64,000 nt of DNA from Guptibacillus spartinae (GCF_028610625.1 NZ_JAQQWU010000003.1:313380-377379), one strand, 5' to 3'. Counted from the stretch's first letter, positions 28,709 to 39,223 are shown. The notes: a model not told the origin generated them from the sequence alone. Made by a program: numbers and translations.

Positions 28709-29647
28709 ATGGTTAAAGTTCGTATGAAAGATGTTATTGAAAAATTCAATCTTGAGCTTGTAAGCGGTGAGGAAGGGATTCACCGTCCGATTACAACGAG
28801 TGATATCTCGCGTCCTGGGCTTGAGATGGCAGGTTTTTTCACCTATTATCCGGCAGAACGTTTGCAGCTTCTTGGAAAAACGGAAATGTCGTTTTTTCAC
28901 GGTCTTCCTCAAGATCAGAAGGTGGAGCGAATGCAGAAGCTCTGTACAGACGAAACACCAGGCATTGTGCTTTCAAGAGATATGGAAGTTCCTGAAGAAT
29001 TGATCCGTGCTTCGAAAGAAAAAGATGTTCCTATTATACGTTCAACAATGACAACAACTCGTTTGAGCAGCCGCTTAACAAACTACCTTGAAAGTCAGCT
29101 GGCTCCTAACACAGCCATTCACGGTGTCCTTGTTGATATTTACGGTGTCGGTGTTTTAATTACTGGATCAAGTGGTGTAGGAAAGAGTGAAACGGCTCTT
29201 GAACTTGTGAAACGAGGTCACCGTCTTGTAGCCGATGATTCAGTCGAGATTCGTCAAGAAGCTGAAAATACGCTTGTGGGCAGTGCCCCTGAACTGATTC
29301 AGCATCTACTTGAAATTCGTGGGCTTGGCATTATTAACGTCATGACGTTATTCGGTGCAGGAGCCATTCGAAACTACAAGAAAATTTCTCTTGTTATGAA
29401 TCTGGAACTATGGGATTCCAAAAAAGTGTACGATCGGCTTGGTCTTGAAGAAGAGTATATGCAAATCATCGATTCAAATGTACCGCGCCTTGTTGTGCCA
29501 GTTCGCCCGGGGAGAAACCTTGCCATTATTATCGAGGTTGCTGCGATGAACTTCCGCTTGAAAAATATGGGGATGAATGCAGCAAAGCAATTTTCAGAAA
29601 GACTAACGAGAGAAATTGAAGACGGAGATGAACACGACAGCATCTAG
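28709..29647 (+). CDS. hprK: HPr kinase/phosphorylase
   Basis: 312 residues. N-terminal substrate-like domain, then the catalytic domain with Walker A GSSGVGKS at 153-160 and the family signature [19 protein letters not shown] near 205. It phosphorylates HPr and Crh on Ser46 when fructose-1,6-bisphosphate is high and removes the phosphate when inorganic phosphate is high. P-Ser-HPr or P-Ser-Crh bound to CcpA represses catabolic genes. ATG 28709 follows ATAGGAGG; upstream frame extension to 28664 lacks such a site. First gene of hprK-lgt-yvoD-ppaX-yvoF, as in B. subtilis. Confidence 0.97.
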   Translation: MVKVRMKDVIEKFNLELVSGEEGIHRPITTSDISRPGLEMAGFFTYYPAERLQLLGKTEMSFFHGLPQDQKVERMQKLCTDETPGIVLSRDMEVPEELIRASKEKDVPIIRSTMTTTRLSSRLTNYLESQLAPNTAIHGVLVDIYGVGVLITGSSGVGKSETALELVKRGHRLVADDSVEIRQEAENTLVGSAPELIQHLLEIRGLGIINVMTLFGAGAIRNYKKISLVMNLELWDSKKVYDRLGLEEEYMQIIDSNVPRLVVPVRPGRNLAIIIEVAAMNFRLKNMGMNAAKQFSERLTREIEDGDEHDSI

Positions 29648-29683
29648 TCTAATGTAGGATATGGATAAAGGAGAGACAACAAT

Positions 29684-30496
29684 ATGTTAGCCTCAATACA
29701 GCCTCTTGATCGTGTCGCCCTAGAGCTTGGACCGATCTCAATTTATTGGTATGGCATCATCATTGCTTTAGGTGCTTACCTTGGTTTACTTTTAGCGATC
29801 AGGGAAACACAACGCCAGGGATTACCGAAAGAAACGTTTGTTGATCTAATTTTGTGGGCAGTTCCGCTTGCGATTATTTCAGCTCGTATTTACTATGTAA
29901 CCTTCCAATGGAGCTACTACAAAGATAACCCAGGAGATATCTTTGCGATTTGGGAAGGTGGTATAGCCATTCACGGTGCCTTAATTGGTTCTGTGATTAC
30001 AGCCATTATTTTCACAAGAAAGCGCGGACTCTCTTTCTGGAAAATTGCAGATATCGCTGCACCTAGTATTCTTCTTGGGCAAGCCATTGGCCGATGGGGA
30101 AACTTTATGAATCAGGAAGCACACGGGGGACCTGTCACCAGAGCATTTCTCGAGAACTTGATGCTTCCAGAGTTTATTATTAATCAAATGTACATTGATG
30201 GGACTTATTATCATCCGACATTTCTTTATGAGTCACTTTGGAATATAATCGGTGTTATTCTCTTAGTGATTCTCCAACGAACGTCATTGAAGCGAGGAGA
30301 AATATTCCTCTCTTACGTCATTTGGTATTCATTTGGACGTTATTTTATTGAAGGATTGCGAACTGATAGTCTCATGTTGACAGAAACGTTGAGAATTGCT
30401 CAGGTTATATCGATCGTACTGATCATTGTATCGATTGCATTGATCATTTACCGTCGTAAGGTTATGAAAGCAACGCCTTATAACGAACAAGGATAG
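29684..30496 (+). CDS. lgt: Lgt, prolipoprotein diacylglyceryl transferase
   Basis: 270 residues, seven transmembrane helices. The Lgt signature [13 protein letters not shown] lies near residue 136; the HGAL motif near residue 100 and the C-terminal [11 protein letters not shown] are conserved family elements. It attaches diacylglycerol to the lipobox cysteine of lipoproteins, including CccB encoded in this window. AAAGGAGAG precedes ATG 29684. Cotranscribed with hprK (36-base gap). Confidence 0.96.
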   Translation: MLASIQPLDRVALELGPISIYWYGIIIALGAYLGLLLAIRETQRQGLPKETFVDLILWAVPLAIISARIYYVTFQWSYYKDNPGDIFAIWEGGIAIHGALIGSVITAIIFTRKRGLSFWKIADIAAPSILLGQAIGRWGNFMNQEAHGGPVTRAFLENLMLPEFIINQMYIDGTYYHPTFLYESLWNIIGVILLVILQRTSLKRGEIFLSYVIWYSFGRYFIEGLRTDSLMLTETLRIAQVISIVLIIVSIALIIYRRKVMKATPYNEQG

Positions 30497-30507
30497 GGGG
30501 GACAGCT

Positions 30508-31455
30508 GTGGGGATTTTGAAACGTGGTTTAAAAGCTGGACTAATGACGACGTGGGAACTTGGAAAAATCATTTTTCCGATTACCTTAGTGATGACTCTA
30601 CTTCGCTATACACCTGTCCTTGAATGGATCGTCACGCTGATTGCCCCCGTCATGAAATGGATTGGTTTGTCAGGCGATGCAGCGATTCCTTTAGTTTTAG
30701 GTAATTTCTTGAACCTATATGCTGGTATTGGTGCCATTTTAACCCTCGATTTAACGGTTAAAGAGGTTTTCATTCTGGCCGTTATGCTATCCTTCTCACA
30801 TAATTTACTGATTGAGTCAGGTGTGGCAGCAAGAGTGGGGGTGAAACTCTGGGTCATCCTTGCTGTAAGAATTGGGCTCGCTGTACTATCTGCTTTTGTG
30901 ATTCACCTTGTTTGGCAAGGCGGCGGCGAGCAGGCGGCGTACGGACTTGTGTCTCAAACGAATGAGACGGTAAGTGGCTGGGGAGCCATTATACTTCAAG
31001 GATTAGAAAAAGCGTCATTAGGCGTTCTTCAACTTGCACTAATCGTCATTCCGCTGATGATTTTTATCCAGGTCATGAAAGATTTGTCCTGGCTTACGAC
31101 TTTCTCCCGTTGGATGGCGCCGGTCACAAGAAGCCTTGGCATGAAAGAAAATACATCGACAACGCTTGCCGCTGGTCTTGTGTTTGGGCTTGCTTACGGT
31201 GCTGGTGTGATGATTCAGGCTGTAAAGGATGATGGTGTAGAGAAAAAAGATCTTTATTTAGCGTTTATTTTTCTCGTAGCGTGCCATGCTGTCATAGAGG
31301 ATACCCTTATTTTCATTCCGCTTGGGATTCCGGTTATCTGGCTGCTTCTCGTCAGACTAGTGACAGCGATACTCCTCACAATCATCATCTCCATTATATG
31401 GAAAAGACGTGAATTAAATGCTTCAAAAAGAAAGGAACCATCGTATGAGTATTAA
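30508..31455 (+). CDS. yvoD: YvoD-like nucleoside-recognition (Gate) domain membrane protein
   Basis: 315 residues, about eight transmembrane segments in two Gate-domain halves. The family is named for a nucleoside-recognition motif, but its transport role, if any, is unproven. GTG 30508 has GGGGGGA upstream. Starts 11 bases after lgt and overlaps ppaX by 11 bases, so it is an internal operon gene. Same position as B. subtilis yvoD. Confidence 0.85.
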   Translation: MGILKRGLKAGLMTTWELGKIIFPITLVMTLLRYTPVLEWIVTLIAPVMKWIGLSGDAAIPLVLGNFLNLYAGIGAILTLDLTVKEVFILAVMLSFSHNLLIESGVAARVGVKLWVILAVRIGLAVLSAFVIHLVWQGGGEQAAYGLVSQTNETVSGWGAIILQGLEKASLGVLQLALIVIPLMIFIQVMKDLSWLTTFSRWMAPVTRSLGMKENTSTTLAAGLVFGLAYGAGVMIQAVKDDGVEKKDLYLAFIFLVACHAVIEDTLIFIPLGIPVIWLLLVRLVTAILLTIIISIIWKRRELNASKRKEPSYEY

Positions 31456-32089
31456 CACCATTTTATTTGATTTAGACGGAACATTGATTAATACAAATGA
31501 TTTAATTATGGCTTCATTCAGACATACGTTTGACCATTTTTATCCTGGTCGTTACGGAGATGAAGACTTAAAACAGTTTATTGGAGAGCCTCTTTACTTA
31601 ACGTTTGCCAAGCATGATGAAAGTCGTGCAGAAGAAATGGTCGCTTTTTATCGTGACCATAACATTACACATCACGATGAGCTCGTCACGGAATTTGAGG
31701 GCGTTTTTGAAACGGTGAAGACGTTATCTGAAAAGGGATATAAGCTTGCGATTGTCACATCGAAAATGAGAAATACGGTGGAAATGGGGTTAAAGCTAAC
31801 AAAGCTTGATCAGTTTTTCCCTGTGGTGATCACGGTTGATGAAGTCGACAACCCTAAACCACACCCTGAGCAGCTTGAAACAGCTATGAACAAACTCGGT
31901 TCTGGTCGTGAAGAAACGCTAATGGTGGGAGATAGCCAATACGATATTTTAGCTGGTCAAAATGCAGGTGTAACGACAGTCGGTGTGTCTTGGACCATTA
32001 AGGGATGCGACTTTCTTGCTTCGTTTAAGCCAGATTACCTCGTTGATCATATGGAAGAAATTCTTGCGATTGCTGGAGCTGACAAGTGA
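31445..32089 (+). CDS. ppaX: PpaX, pyrophosphatase (HAD family)
   Basis: 214 residues, near the B. subtilis PpaX length. HAD motif I FDLDGTLINT near residue 7, motif II VTSK near 105, motif III with KPHPE, and motif IV GDSQYDI near 165. In B. subtilis PpaX hydrolyses the pyrophosphate released when HprK dephosphorylates P-Ser-HPr, pulling that reaction forward; its location in the hprK operon fits. ATG 31445 has AAGGAACC upstream; ATG 31418 in frame lies deep in yvoD and lacks a site. Confidence 0.93.
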   Translation: MSINTILFDLDGTLINTNDLIMASFRHTFDHFYPGRYGDEDLKQFIGEPLYLTFAKHDESRAEEMVAFYRDHNITHHDELVTEFEGVFETVKTLSEKGYKLAIVTSKMRNTVEMGLKLTKLDQFFPVVITVDEVDNPKPHPEQLETAMNKLGSGREETLMVGDSQYDILAGQNAGVTTVGVSWTIKGCDFLASFKPDYLVDHMEEILAIAGADK

Positions 32090-32592
32090 GAAACACGGAG
32101 CGGTACCCCGTCACAGGTAGCAACGCTCTCTGGCAAATTTATAAAACCGTTCCGTTTTGGAAGGTCGTTAAGAATTTTATTGTGATTCAACTCGCTCGCT
32201 ATACGCCGTTTATTCCATTGAAGAACTGGTTATATAAAACGTTTCTTGGCGTAAAAATTGGTGACCAAACGGCATTTGCTCTCATGGTGATGCTGGATAT
32301 TATGTTTCCAGAGAAAATCTCTGTCGGTAAGAATTCGATTATTGGATACAATACGACGATTCTCGCTCACGAATACTTAATTGATGAGTACCGGCTTGGA
32401 GATGTTGTCATTGGCGATCGCGTCATGATTGGAGCAAATAGTACTTTATTGCCTGGCATCACGATTGGTGATGGAGCAATTGTTTCAGCAGGCACACTTG
32501 TGCATAAAAGTGTGCCTGCAGGAGCTTTTGTTGGTGGAAATCCAATGCAGGTCATTTATACGAAAGAAGAACGAGCAAAGCATGATATATAA
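32086..32592 (+). CDS. yvoF: YvoF-like hexapeptide-repeat acyltransferase
   Basis: 168 residues. The C-terminal two thirds form a left-handed beta helix of hexapeptide repeats (for example VGKNSIIGYNTTI, IGDRVMIGANSTLLPGITIGDGAIV), ending in the PAGAFVGGNPMQVI cap typical of sugar or acyl-CoA acetyltransferases. Substrate unknown. GTG 32086 overlaps the ppaX stop by 4 bases (GTGA). Last gene of the hprK operon. Confidence 0.85.
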   Translation: MRNTERYPVTGSNALWQIYKTVPFWKVVKNFIVIQLARYTPFIPLKNWLYKTFLGVKIGDQTAFALMVMLDIMFPEKISVGKNSIIGYNTTILAHEYLIDEYRLGDVVIGDRVMIGANSTLLPGITIGDGAIVSAGTLVHKSVPAGAFVGGNPMQVIYTKEERAKHDI

Positions 32593-32625
32593 AAGCCCGC
32601 AGCATCTGCTGCGGGCTTTCTTACG
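32592..32625. terminator. Bidirectional terminator, yvoF / methionine aminopeptidase
   Basis: Perfect stem AAAGCCCGCAGCA / TGCTGCGGGCTTT with 2-base loop; T-tract on both strands. Shared by the convergent genes. Confidence 0.9.
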
Positions 32626-32626
32626 T

Positions 32627-33382
32627 TTATTCGTCACCCTGATCTGTTAGAATCACTGGGCCGTCTTTTGTAATAGCCAGCGTGTGCTCGTACTGAGCAG
32701 ATGTTGAGCCATCTACTGTGCGAGCTGTCCAGCCATCTTCATCTATCGTGCTGTATGGTTTACCGATGTTGAGCATCGGTTCAATTGTAATGACCATACC
32801 TTCTTTCAGTCTAGCGCCTGTACCCGGCTGACCGAAGTGTGGAATCATTGGTTCTTCATGAAGCGTCGGTCCAATGCCGTGTCCAGTGAAATCGCGAACA
32901 ACGCCAAATCCTTCTGCTTCTGCATATTTTTGAATCGCATGACCAATGTCGCCAATACGATTGCCGATGACGGCTTGCTCGATACCTAAGTAGAGAGATT
33001 TTTTCGTCGCTTCAAGCAAATGCTGCTTTTCCTCTGAAATTTCTCCTACTGCATATGTCCATGCAGAATCAGCAAGTGCACCATTTAAGTTGACAACCAT
33101 GTCGATTGTAACGATGTCGCCTTCTTTCAGTTTCCTTGAACCTGGGAAACCGTGACAAATGACATCATTTACGGAAGCACAAGTGGCGTATGGGTAATCT
33201 TGATAACCTTTTTGTTCTGGAGTCGCCCCGCGCTCTTCTAAAAAGAGTTCAACAAAATCATCAATTTGTTTCGTTGTCACACCTGGCTTAATAATACTGC
33301 GAAGTTCTTTGTGGCAGTCAGCCAGAACCTCACCAGCTTGTTTCATTAGTTGAATTTCTCGGCTTGTTTTACGGTGAATCAT
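32627..33382 (-). CDS. Methionine aminopeptidase, type I
   Basis: 251 residues, single pita-bread domain. The metal ligands are recognisable: DMVVNLNG and DSAW (two Asp), GHGIGPTLHEEP (His), ITIEPML (Glu) and the C-terminal QYEHTLAI (Glu); the substrate histidine is in CHGFPG. Removes N-terminal methionine from nascent proteins. Most Bacillaceae also have a map gene in the ribosomal protein cluster; this second copy resembles B. subtilis MapB (YflG). ATG 33382 with AAAGTAGGCG upstream. It interrupts the hprK-his gene order together with the next gene. Confidence 0.93.
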   Translation of the reverse strand: MIHRKTSREIQLMKQAGEVLADCHKELRSIIKPGVTTKQIDDFVELFLEERGATPEQKGYQDYPYATCASVNDVICHGFPGSRKLKEGDIVTIDMVVNLNGALADSAWTYAVGEISEEKQHLLEATKKSLYLGIEQAVIGNRIGDIGHAIQKYAEAEGFGVVRDFTGHGIGPTLHEEPMIPHFGQPGTGARLKEGMVITIEPMLNIGKPYSTIDEDGWTARTVDGSTSAQYEHTLAITKDGPVILTDQGDE

Positions 33383-33503
33383 GTTTTCGCCTACTTTCTG
33401 CGTTATCGTTCAATCCGTTAGGAGGACGTGTTTCTCAACAATGAGAAGTCAAAGTCCAATTTCTAACACGTTATGCGGAAGATCTTCCCTCAGTTACTGT
33501 AAC

Positions 33504-33533
33504 AAAAAAGCCCGCAAATTGCAGGCTTCTTGA
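33504..33533 (-). terminator. Terminator after the Ca2+/H+ exchanger gene
   Basis: On the minus strand: AAGCCTGCAA / TTGCGGGCTT (one T-G pair), followed by TTTTTTG. Confidence 0.8.
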
Positions 33534-34598
33534 TTAAAGTAAGTAAAATCCGATCCCCATTATTAAGTAAGCAGCGAGTAACGTCGCTCCTTCAAACCAG
33601 TTCGTTTCGCCATCATTACTAATGACAATCGTAAGTAGTACGGCTGTTACCATTGTTACGAGCTCGGGCAATGTAAAGACGAGTGACATTTGTACTGGAA
33701 AGAAAAGAGAGATGAGGACGAGTATAGGTGCAACAAACATGGCCACTTGAAGTGTTGAACCAACTGCTATTTCAACGGCTACATCCATTTTATTTTTGTA
33801 AGCCATGATGATCGCAGAAGCATGCTCCGCCGCATTTCCAACAATGGCTACAATGATGACCCCAATAAATAATTCGCTCCATCCAAATGTCTCGCCAACC
33901 GTCTCGAACGTATGCACGAGACTTTCCGACACATAAGCTACTGCCGCAGTTGAAAGGGCTAACACAAGGATCGCCTTTTTGCTCGTCCACTCAGGTTCTT
34001 CGTGAGCTTGTTCGCCACCTTCTTTATCGGAGACATGCTGATACACGCCGCGATGTGTGACAAGCTTAAAGAAAAGCGCAGCAAGGTAAAGAACGATTAG
34101 GATAATGGAGATACCGGTACTTAAAGAAATCGCTTCTGCCTCACTCATGTTCATTGAGAATACTTCAGGAATAACAAAAGCCACGATCACACCAAACATC
34201 AGCAGTCCGGAATTGTGCCTGGCATCATAAACGTTGAATTTTTGTCTTTTAAACTTCAATCCTCCAATAAAAAAGGATAGTCCAGCAACAAGGAGGAGGT
34301 TACCTAGAACCGATCCCGTTAGTGAAGCAAGCACAATTTCAATTAGTCCTTCTTTTAATGCAAAAATGGAAATGATGAGTTCTACCGCATTTCCAAACGT
34401 AGCGTTAAGCAATCCACCAATTCGAGGTCCGGATATTACGGCAAGACTTTCGGTCGCTCTCCCCATATAAGCAGCAAGAGAAATAATTGTTAAACAGTAG
34501 ACAACAAACATCAGCGTTTGAGACCAGTGCAGAAGGCTTCCTGCAACGGATAAGGGTACTCCGATGATCACGAGAAAAAAGAAAATTTTATTAACCAC
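33534..34598 (-). CDS. Calcium/proton exchanger, Cax family
   Basis: 354 residues, about eleven transmembrane segments in two inverted halves. The two alpha-repeat motifs are clear: GLLNATFGNAVELIISIFAL near residue 62 and IVGNAAEHASAIIMAYK near 245. A hydrophilic, acidic linker (about 190-210) separates the halves. It would export Ca2+ in exchange for protons; B. subtilis ChaA (YfkE) is a close relative. Starts at GTG 34598 with AGAGGATG upstream. Possibly cotranscribed with the aminopeptidase, though a terminator lies between them. Confidence 0.9.
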   Translation of the reverse strand: MVNKIFFFLVIIGVPLSVAGSLLHWSQTLMFVVYCLTIISLAAYMGRATESLAVISGPRIGGLLNATFGNAVELIISIFALKEGLIEIVLASLTGSVLGNLLLVAGLSFFIGGLKFKRQKFNVYDARHNSGLLMFGVIVAFVIPEVFSMNMSEAEAISLSTGISIILIVLYLAALFFKLVTHRGVYQHVSDKEGGEQAHEEPEWTSKKAILVLALSTAAVAYVSESLVHTFETVGETFGWSELFIGVIIVAIVGNAAEHASAIIMAYKNKMDVAVEIAVGSTLQVAMFVAPILVLISLFFPVQMSLVFTLPELVTMVTAVLLTIVISNDGETNWFEGATLLAAYLIMGIGFYLL

Positions 34599-34824
34599 GT
34601 GTCACATCCTCTCTTTTCAACATTTAGTCTTTTCCTCATTATAGATTTCCTTATTTGGAAAAGAAAGTTTCTTTCATAGCTATTACCCCAATTTAAGGAA
34701 AAGTGATCACGAATAGGAGAAATAACCCCAACAATCGACATCATTCCTTAAGATCACCTAAAAAATAAAGGTAATTCACAATGGAGTACAGAAAAGGAGT
34801 AAAGGGAATAATGCCCCATATTGG

Positions 34825-34853
34825 TTGACGAAAAAAATAAAGCCGTGTAAACT
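34825..34853 (+). promoter_or_regulatory. SigA promoter of the his operon
   Basis: TTGACG (34825-34830), 17 bases, TAAACT (34848-34853); leader about 55 nt. Confidence 0.7.
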
Positions 34854-34872
34854 ACAAATAACTTCATCTTGT

Positions 34873-34890
34873 TAGTATGTTAGCGAACTA
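34873..34890 (+). promoter_or_regulatory. Candidate operator in the his leader
   Basis: Imperfect 18-base palindrome, TAGTATGTT / AGCGAACTA, 12 of 18 positions symmetrical, about 14 bases after the predicted transcription start. Possibly bound by a TrpR-like HisR/YerC regulator; the factor is an inference. Confidence 0.4.
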
Positions 34891-34912
34891 AAGGGAATGT
34901 GAGGTGCACAAA

Positions 34913-36091
34913 ATGACAAGACCATTCGTATTTGAGAAGCCACTCGGTATGCGCGATACGCTACCGGTCCTATATGACTTGAAAACAAGCATTCGAGAGA
35001 AGATTCAGCGTGTAACAGAAGGATGGGGCTATCGTTTTATGAACACCCCGACGCTAGAGTACTATGAAACGGTCGGAGAAGCTTCTGCTATTCTTGATCA
35101 GCAGCTTTTTAAACTACTTGATCAGCGTGGCAATACGCTCGTGTTAAGGCCTGACATGACCGCACCAATTGCTCGTGTCGCAGCTTCTAGTCTTAAAAAC
35201 GAGCCATTTCCACTCCGTCTTGCCTATGATTCCAATGTGTTTCGGGCACAAGAAGACGAAGGCGGAAAGCCAGCTGAATTTGAACAAATTGGCGTCGAGT
35301 TAATCGGAGATCGGACCACTAGTGCTGATGCGGAAGTCATTGCGTTAATGGCAGCTGTTTTAGAAGAAGCTGGCCTTGAAGATTTCCAAATCGCTATTGG
35401 ACACGTTGGCTTTATTCAAGAGCTGTTTCTATCGATCGTTGGAAACGAAGAACGCGCGGCTGTGCTTCGCCGTTATTTATATGAGAAAAATTACGTCGGC
35501 TACCGTCAGCATGTTCGTGAGATGCCGCTATCGACAATCGATCAAAAAAGATTAATGGCTCTGCTCACGCTTCGCGGTGATGGATCAAAATTAGAAGAAG
35601 CGATTGAACTTCTTCCAAACAAAGCTGGTGAACGAGTTCTTAATGAACTGCGCACGTTATTACATACGCTCGAGGCTTATGGAGTCGCAGATCAAGTGAA
35701 ATTTGATTTTACACTTGTAAGTCATATGAGTTACTACACAGGGGTTGTATTTGAAGGATATGCGAACAACCTTGGTGTGCCTCTAAGTAATGGTGGCCGT
35801 TACGATGAGCTACTTGAACGATTTGATCGACCAGCACAGGCAACGGGATTTGGGATTCGCCTTGATCACCTTGCAGAAGCCCTAGGAGTAACGGACAATG
35901 AGCGTCTTCCAAATGCCATTATTTTCAGCCCTGAGCGAAGAGAAGAAGCCATTCAACAGGCATCCGAACGACGAGCGGGTGGCGAGAAAGTTGTTGTACA
36001 GGAATTAAGCGGCGTAACGAATCTTGATGCATATTCTGAGCGTTTTGAGGACGTAACCTATTTAATCGGTAAAAACGGAAAGGGGATGTAG
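34913..36091 (+). CDS. hisZ: HisZ, ATP phosphoribosyltransferase regulatory subunit
   Basis: 392 residues. A histidyl-tRNA synthetase catalytic-core paralogue (motif 2-like [11 protein letters not shown] near residue 83, [10 protein letters not shown], and [11 protein letters not shown]) that lacks the anticodon-binding domain. Not an aminoacyl-tRNA synthetase: it combines with the short HisG to form the active, histidine-sensitive first enzyme of the pathway. ATG 34913 follows GTGAGGTG; GTG 34904 is less likely. First gene of the his operon. Confidence 0.95.
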   Translation: MTRPFVFEKPLGMRDTLPVLYDLKTSIREKIQRVTEGWGYRFMNTPTLEYYETVGEASAILDQQLFKLLDQRGNTLVLRPDMTAPIARVAASSLKNEPFPLRLAYDSNVFRAQEDEGGKPAEFEQIGVELIGDRTTSADAEVIALMAAVLEEAGLEDFQIAIGHVGFIQELFLSIVGNEERAAVLRRYLYEKNYVGYRQHVREMPLSTIDQKRLMALLTLRGDGSKLEEAIELLPNKAGERVLNELRTLLHTLEAYGVADQVKFDFTLVSHMSYYTGVVFEGYANNLGVPLSNGGRYDELLERFDRPAQATGFGIRLDHLAEALGVTDNERLPNAIIFSPERREEAIQQASERRAGGEKVVVQELSGVTNLDAYSERFEDVTYLIGKNGKGM

Positions 36092-36093
36092 TG

Positions 36094-36735
36094 ATGCTAA
36101 CGATGGCCATGCCGAAAGGGCGTATTTTTGAAGAAGCGGTTGAATTGCTTCGAAATGCAGGTTATCAACTTCCCCCTGAGTTTGATGATTCACGGAAGTT
36201 AATTATCGATATAGAAGAAGAAAATCTTCGGTTTATTTTAGCGAAACCAATGGATGTTCCAACTTATGTGGAGCACGGCGTAGCTGACGTTGGGATCGCT
36301 GGTAAAGATGTGATGCTTGAAGAGGAACGGAATGTGTATGAAGTGCTTGATCTTAAAATTAGCGGCTGTTATCTCGCGGTAGCAGGGCTCTCGGATGGTC
36401 CAATTAAAGGGGTGGCACCGAAGATCGCAACAAAATATCCGAACGTTGCGTCGAATTACTTCCGTCAGCAGGGAGAGCAAGTTGAAATCATTAAGCTAAA
36501 CGGTTCGATTGAGCTTGCGCCACTGATTGGTCTAGCGGATCGCATCGTTGATATTGTTTCAACAGGTCGAACCTTAACAGAAAACGGGTTAATGGAAACG
36601 GCATTTATTGAGCCAATCACATCGCGCTTTATTGTGAACCCGGTAAGTTATCGAACGAAAGACGCCATTATTGATGATATGGTCGAACGTCTTTCAGCGG
36701 TTGTGGAAGGAGAGAGTGTAGATGAGAATCGTTAA
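36094..36735 (+). CDS. hisG: HisG, ATP phosphoribosyltransferase, short form
   Basis: 213 residues, the short form that needs HisZ. N-terminus [14 protein letters not shown] and the PRPP loop [14 protein letters not shown] near residue 150 are typical. Catalyses ATP + PRPP to phosphoribosyl-ATP, the committing step. ATG 36094 follows AAAGGGGATG at the end of hisZ. Its end overlaps hisD by 14 bases. Confidence 0.96.
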   Translation: MLTMAMPKGRIFEEAVELLRNAGYQLPPEFDDSRKLIIDIEEENLRFILAKPMDVPTYVEHGVADVGIAGKDVMLEEERNVYEVLDLKISGCYLAVAGLSDGPIKGVAPKIATKYPNVASNYFRQQGEQVEIIKLNGSIELAPLIGLADRIVDIVSTGRTLTENGLMETAFIEPITSRFIVNPVSYRTKDAIIDDMVERLSAVVEGESVDENR

Positions 36736-37996
36736 CCGGAAAGACGGGATTTCCATTAAACGCTCGATTGAGCAAGGGACGGAAGAGCAGCGTCAGGCTG
36801 TTCTTTCGATTCTTTCACAAGTGAAAGAAACTGGTGATCAAGCGGTTAAGGAAAATACAAAGAAGTTTGATGGAGCGGATTTAGAAGAACTTCGCGTTTC
36901 AACTGAAGAAATCGAAAAAGCCTATCGCGATTTATCTGAAGAACTCATCACAACGATTAGGCAAGCCGCTGAAAATATCCAGACGTTTCATGAGCGTCAA
37001 CGTCGCCAATCCTGGTTTACGACGGCTGAAGACGGCACAATGTTAGGACAAAAAGTGACGCCGCTTGATTCTGTTGGTGTCTATGTTCCTGGAGGAAAAG
37101 CAGCCTACCCTTCTTCCGTGCTTATGAACGTCATTCCGGCTATCGCAGCGGGTGTAAAGCGCATTGCGATGGTCACACCACCTGATGCAGAGGGAAATGT
37201 CCCTTCTGGTGTTCTTGTCGCAGCAAATGAAGTCGGCGTCACGGAAATCTTTAAAGTTGGCGGCGCTCAGGCAGTTGCAGCACTCGCATACGGGACTGAA
37301 ACAATTGCTCCGGTTGATAAAATTGTAGGACCAGGTAATATTTTCGTTGCGCTGGCGAAACGAGAAGTGTTTGGGATCGTCGATATCGATATGATTGCTG
37401 GACCGAGCGAAATCGTTGTGCTAGCGGATGAACGTGCGAACCCAGCTTATGTGGCAGCAGATCTTTTATCCCAAGCTGAGCATGATGAGCGGGCAAGCGC
37501 AGTTCTGGTCACAACATCATCTGCACTTGCTGAGCGCGTCCGGGAAGAAGTGAAGAAACAGCTCGTTGAACTTCCGCGTGCCGAAATTGCCGCAACGTCG
37601 ATTGAAGATTATGGCATGATTTATGTCGTAGATCACCTTGCGGAAGCGGTTGAAGCTGTGAATGAGCTTGCGCCTGAGCACCTTGAAATCATGGTAGATG
37701 AACCGATGACGCTTCTCGGAAAAATTCGTCACGCAGGTGCGATTTTCCTTGGACCTTATAGCTCTGAACCTATTGGGGATTATTTTGCTGGACCTAACCA
37801 CGTGCTTCCAACGAATGGAACGGCACGCTTTTCAAGTCCCCTCTCAGTAGATGACTTTATAAAAAAATCGAGCGTGATTTCTTATAGTAAAGAAGCATTA
37901 AGACAGAATGGTAACAGCATCGTGGCGCTCGCTAAGCTTGAAGGACTTGATGCTCACGCGAGAGCTGTTGAACTTCGATTGGAGGATTTAAAATGA
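36722..37996 (+). CDS. hisD: HisD, histidinol dehydrogenase
   Basis: 424 residues. Family signatures [18 protein letters not shown] near residue 118, [17 protein letters not shown] near 178, [23 protein letters not shown] and the zinc/catalytic region PEHLEIM. Oxidises histidinol to histidine in two NAD-dependent steps. Overlaps hisG at the start and hisB by 4 bases at the end. Confidence 0.97.
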   Translation: MRIVNRKDGISIKRSIEQGTEEQRQAVLSILSQVKETGDQAVKENTKKFDGADLEELRVSTEEIEKAYRDLSEELITTIRQAAENIQTFHERQRRQSWFTTAEDGTMLGQKVTPLDSVGVYVPGGKAAYPSSVLMNVIPAIAAGVKRIAMVTPPDAEGNVPSGVLVAANEVGVTEIFKVGGAQAVAALAYGTETIAPVDKIVGPGNIFVALAKREVFGIVDIDMIAGPSEIVVLADERANPAYVAADLLSQAEHDERASAVLVTTSSALAERVREEVKKQLVELPRAEIAATSIEDYGMIYVVDHLAEAVEAVNELAPEHLEIMVDEPMTLLGKIRHAGAIFLGPYSSEPIGDYFAGPNHVLPTNGTARFSSPLSVDDFIKKSSVISYSKEALRQNGNSIVALAKLEGLDAHARAVELRLEDLK

Positions 37997-38586
37997 GTGA
38001 AGAGAGAAAAAGTTCCATTTCGAGAGAAACCTCTGAAACATCGATTAACTTATCCTTTGGGGTGGACGGAAGCGGAAAAACCGATTTGCAAACCGGCGTT
38101 CCTTTTCTTACTCACATGCTTGATTTGTTCACTAAGCATGGCAAGTTTGATTTAGCGATCGCGGCAAATGGTGACACGGAAGTTGATGACCACCACACAA
38201 CAGAAGACATAGGTATTTGTCTTGGTGAAGCGCTAAAACAGGCACTTGGGTCAAAAGAAGGCATTAAGCGATATGGGAATACGTTTGTTCCAATGGATGA
38301 CGCGCTTGCTCAGGTTGTCGTGGATTTAAGTAATCGTCCTCACCTTGAATATCGTGTGGAACTTCCATCGACGCGCGTTGGAACATTTGATACGGAATTG
38401 GTGCATGAGTTTTTATGGAAACTTGCGATTGAAGCAAGAATGAACTTACATGTGATCGTTCATTACGGACACAATACACATCACATCATAGAAGCCATTT
38501 TTAAAGCACTTGGACGTGCTCTCGATGAGGCAACGCTGATCGATCCTCGAGTAAAAGGTGTGCCATCAACGAAAGGAATGCTGTAA
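37993..38586 (+). CDS. hisB: HisB, imidazoleglycerol-phosphate dehydratase
   Basis: 197 residues, monofunctional form. The two metal-binding histidine clusters are present: [11 protein letters not shown] near residue 64 and [18 protein letters not shown] near 160. Dehydrates imidazole-glycerol phosphate to imidazole-acetol phosphate. ATG overlaps the hisD stop (ATGA). Confidence 0.97.
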   Translation: MSEERKSSISRETSETSINLSFGVDGSGKTDLQTGVPFLTHMLDLFTKHGKFDLAIAANGDTEVDDHHTTEDIGICLGEALKQALGSKEGIKRYGNTFVPMDDALAQVVVDLSNRPHLEYRVELPSTRVGTFDTELVHEFLWKLAIEARMNLHVIVHYGHNTHHIIEAIFKALGRALDEATLIDPRVKGVPSTKGML

Positions 38587-39222
38587 ATGATCGGAATTAT
38601 AGATTATGGCATGGGGAATTTATATAGCGTGAGTAAGGCGCTTGAGCGTCTCGGCTATGACTATTTTATTTCAGAAGATGAGAAGGAACTCGCCAAAGCG
38701 ACGGGACTTCTCCTTCCTGGAGTTGGTTCTTTTCGTGATGCGATGGCGATCTTAACCGAAACAGGCTTAAAATCTTTTATTGAAAAAGAAGTGGAAGCAG
38801 GCAAACCGTTACTTGGCATTTGTCTTGGCATGCAGCTTCTGTTTGAAGAAAGTGATGAAAATGGGTATGCGAAAGGTTTCTCTTTTTTACCGGGTAAAGT
38901 AAAGAAGTTTCCTGGCAAAGATGCAGCTGGTAACGCCTATAAAGTTCCGCATATGGGATGGAACAAACTAGTCATCCATCAACCTGATTCCTTTTTAATG
39001 AATGATGTCGGAGATGAGCACGTGTATTTTGTTCACTCCTATTATGTTGATACAGATGATCGTGATGTTTTAATTTCAACAGCTAATTATGCTGAGGAAG
39101 TTCCGGCTGTTGTAGGAAAAGGTAAGGTGTTTGGTACCCAGTTCCACCCTGAAAAAAGCAGTCATGCCGGTCTTACAATTCTAAAAAACTATGCCCACTA
39201 CGTAGAAAGGAATGACGCATAA
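38587..39222 (+). CDS. hisH: HisH, IGP synthase glutaminase subunit
   Basis: 211 residues, class I glutamine amidotransferase. Nucleophile cysteine in [11 protein letters not shown] near residue 80; the His-Glu pair in [11 protein letters not shown] near 183. Supplies ammonia to HisF. Starts directly after hisB. Confidence 0.97.
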   Translation: MIGIIDYGMGNLYSVSKALERLGYDYFISEDEKELAKATGLLLPGVGSFRDAMAILTETGLKSFIEKEVEAGKPLLGICLGMQLLFEESDENGYAKGFSFLPGKVKKFPGKDAAGNAYKVPHMGWNKLVIHQPDSFLMNDVGDEHVYFVHSYYVDTDDRDVLISTANYAEEVPAVVGKGKVFGTQFHPEKSSHAGLTILKNYAHYVERNDA

Positions 39223-39223
39223 G

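Larger units (their letters stand above)
34599..34912 (+). other. Intergenic region between the cax-type gene and hisZ
   Basis: No coding frame of note. The right part holds the his promoter and a palindromic candidate operator. The left 220 bases contain no T-box or other leader structure that I can recognise. Confidence 0.6.

Noticed and set aside
34738-34825. Short frame (15 codons) ahead of the his promoter as a leader peptide
   Set aside because: It contains no histidine run, and it ends upstream of the predicted transcription start, so it could not attenuate.
34599-34912. T-box leader for the his operon
   Set aside because: No T-box motif, specifier stem or antiterminator is present, and the leader after the promoter is only about 55 nt.
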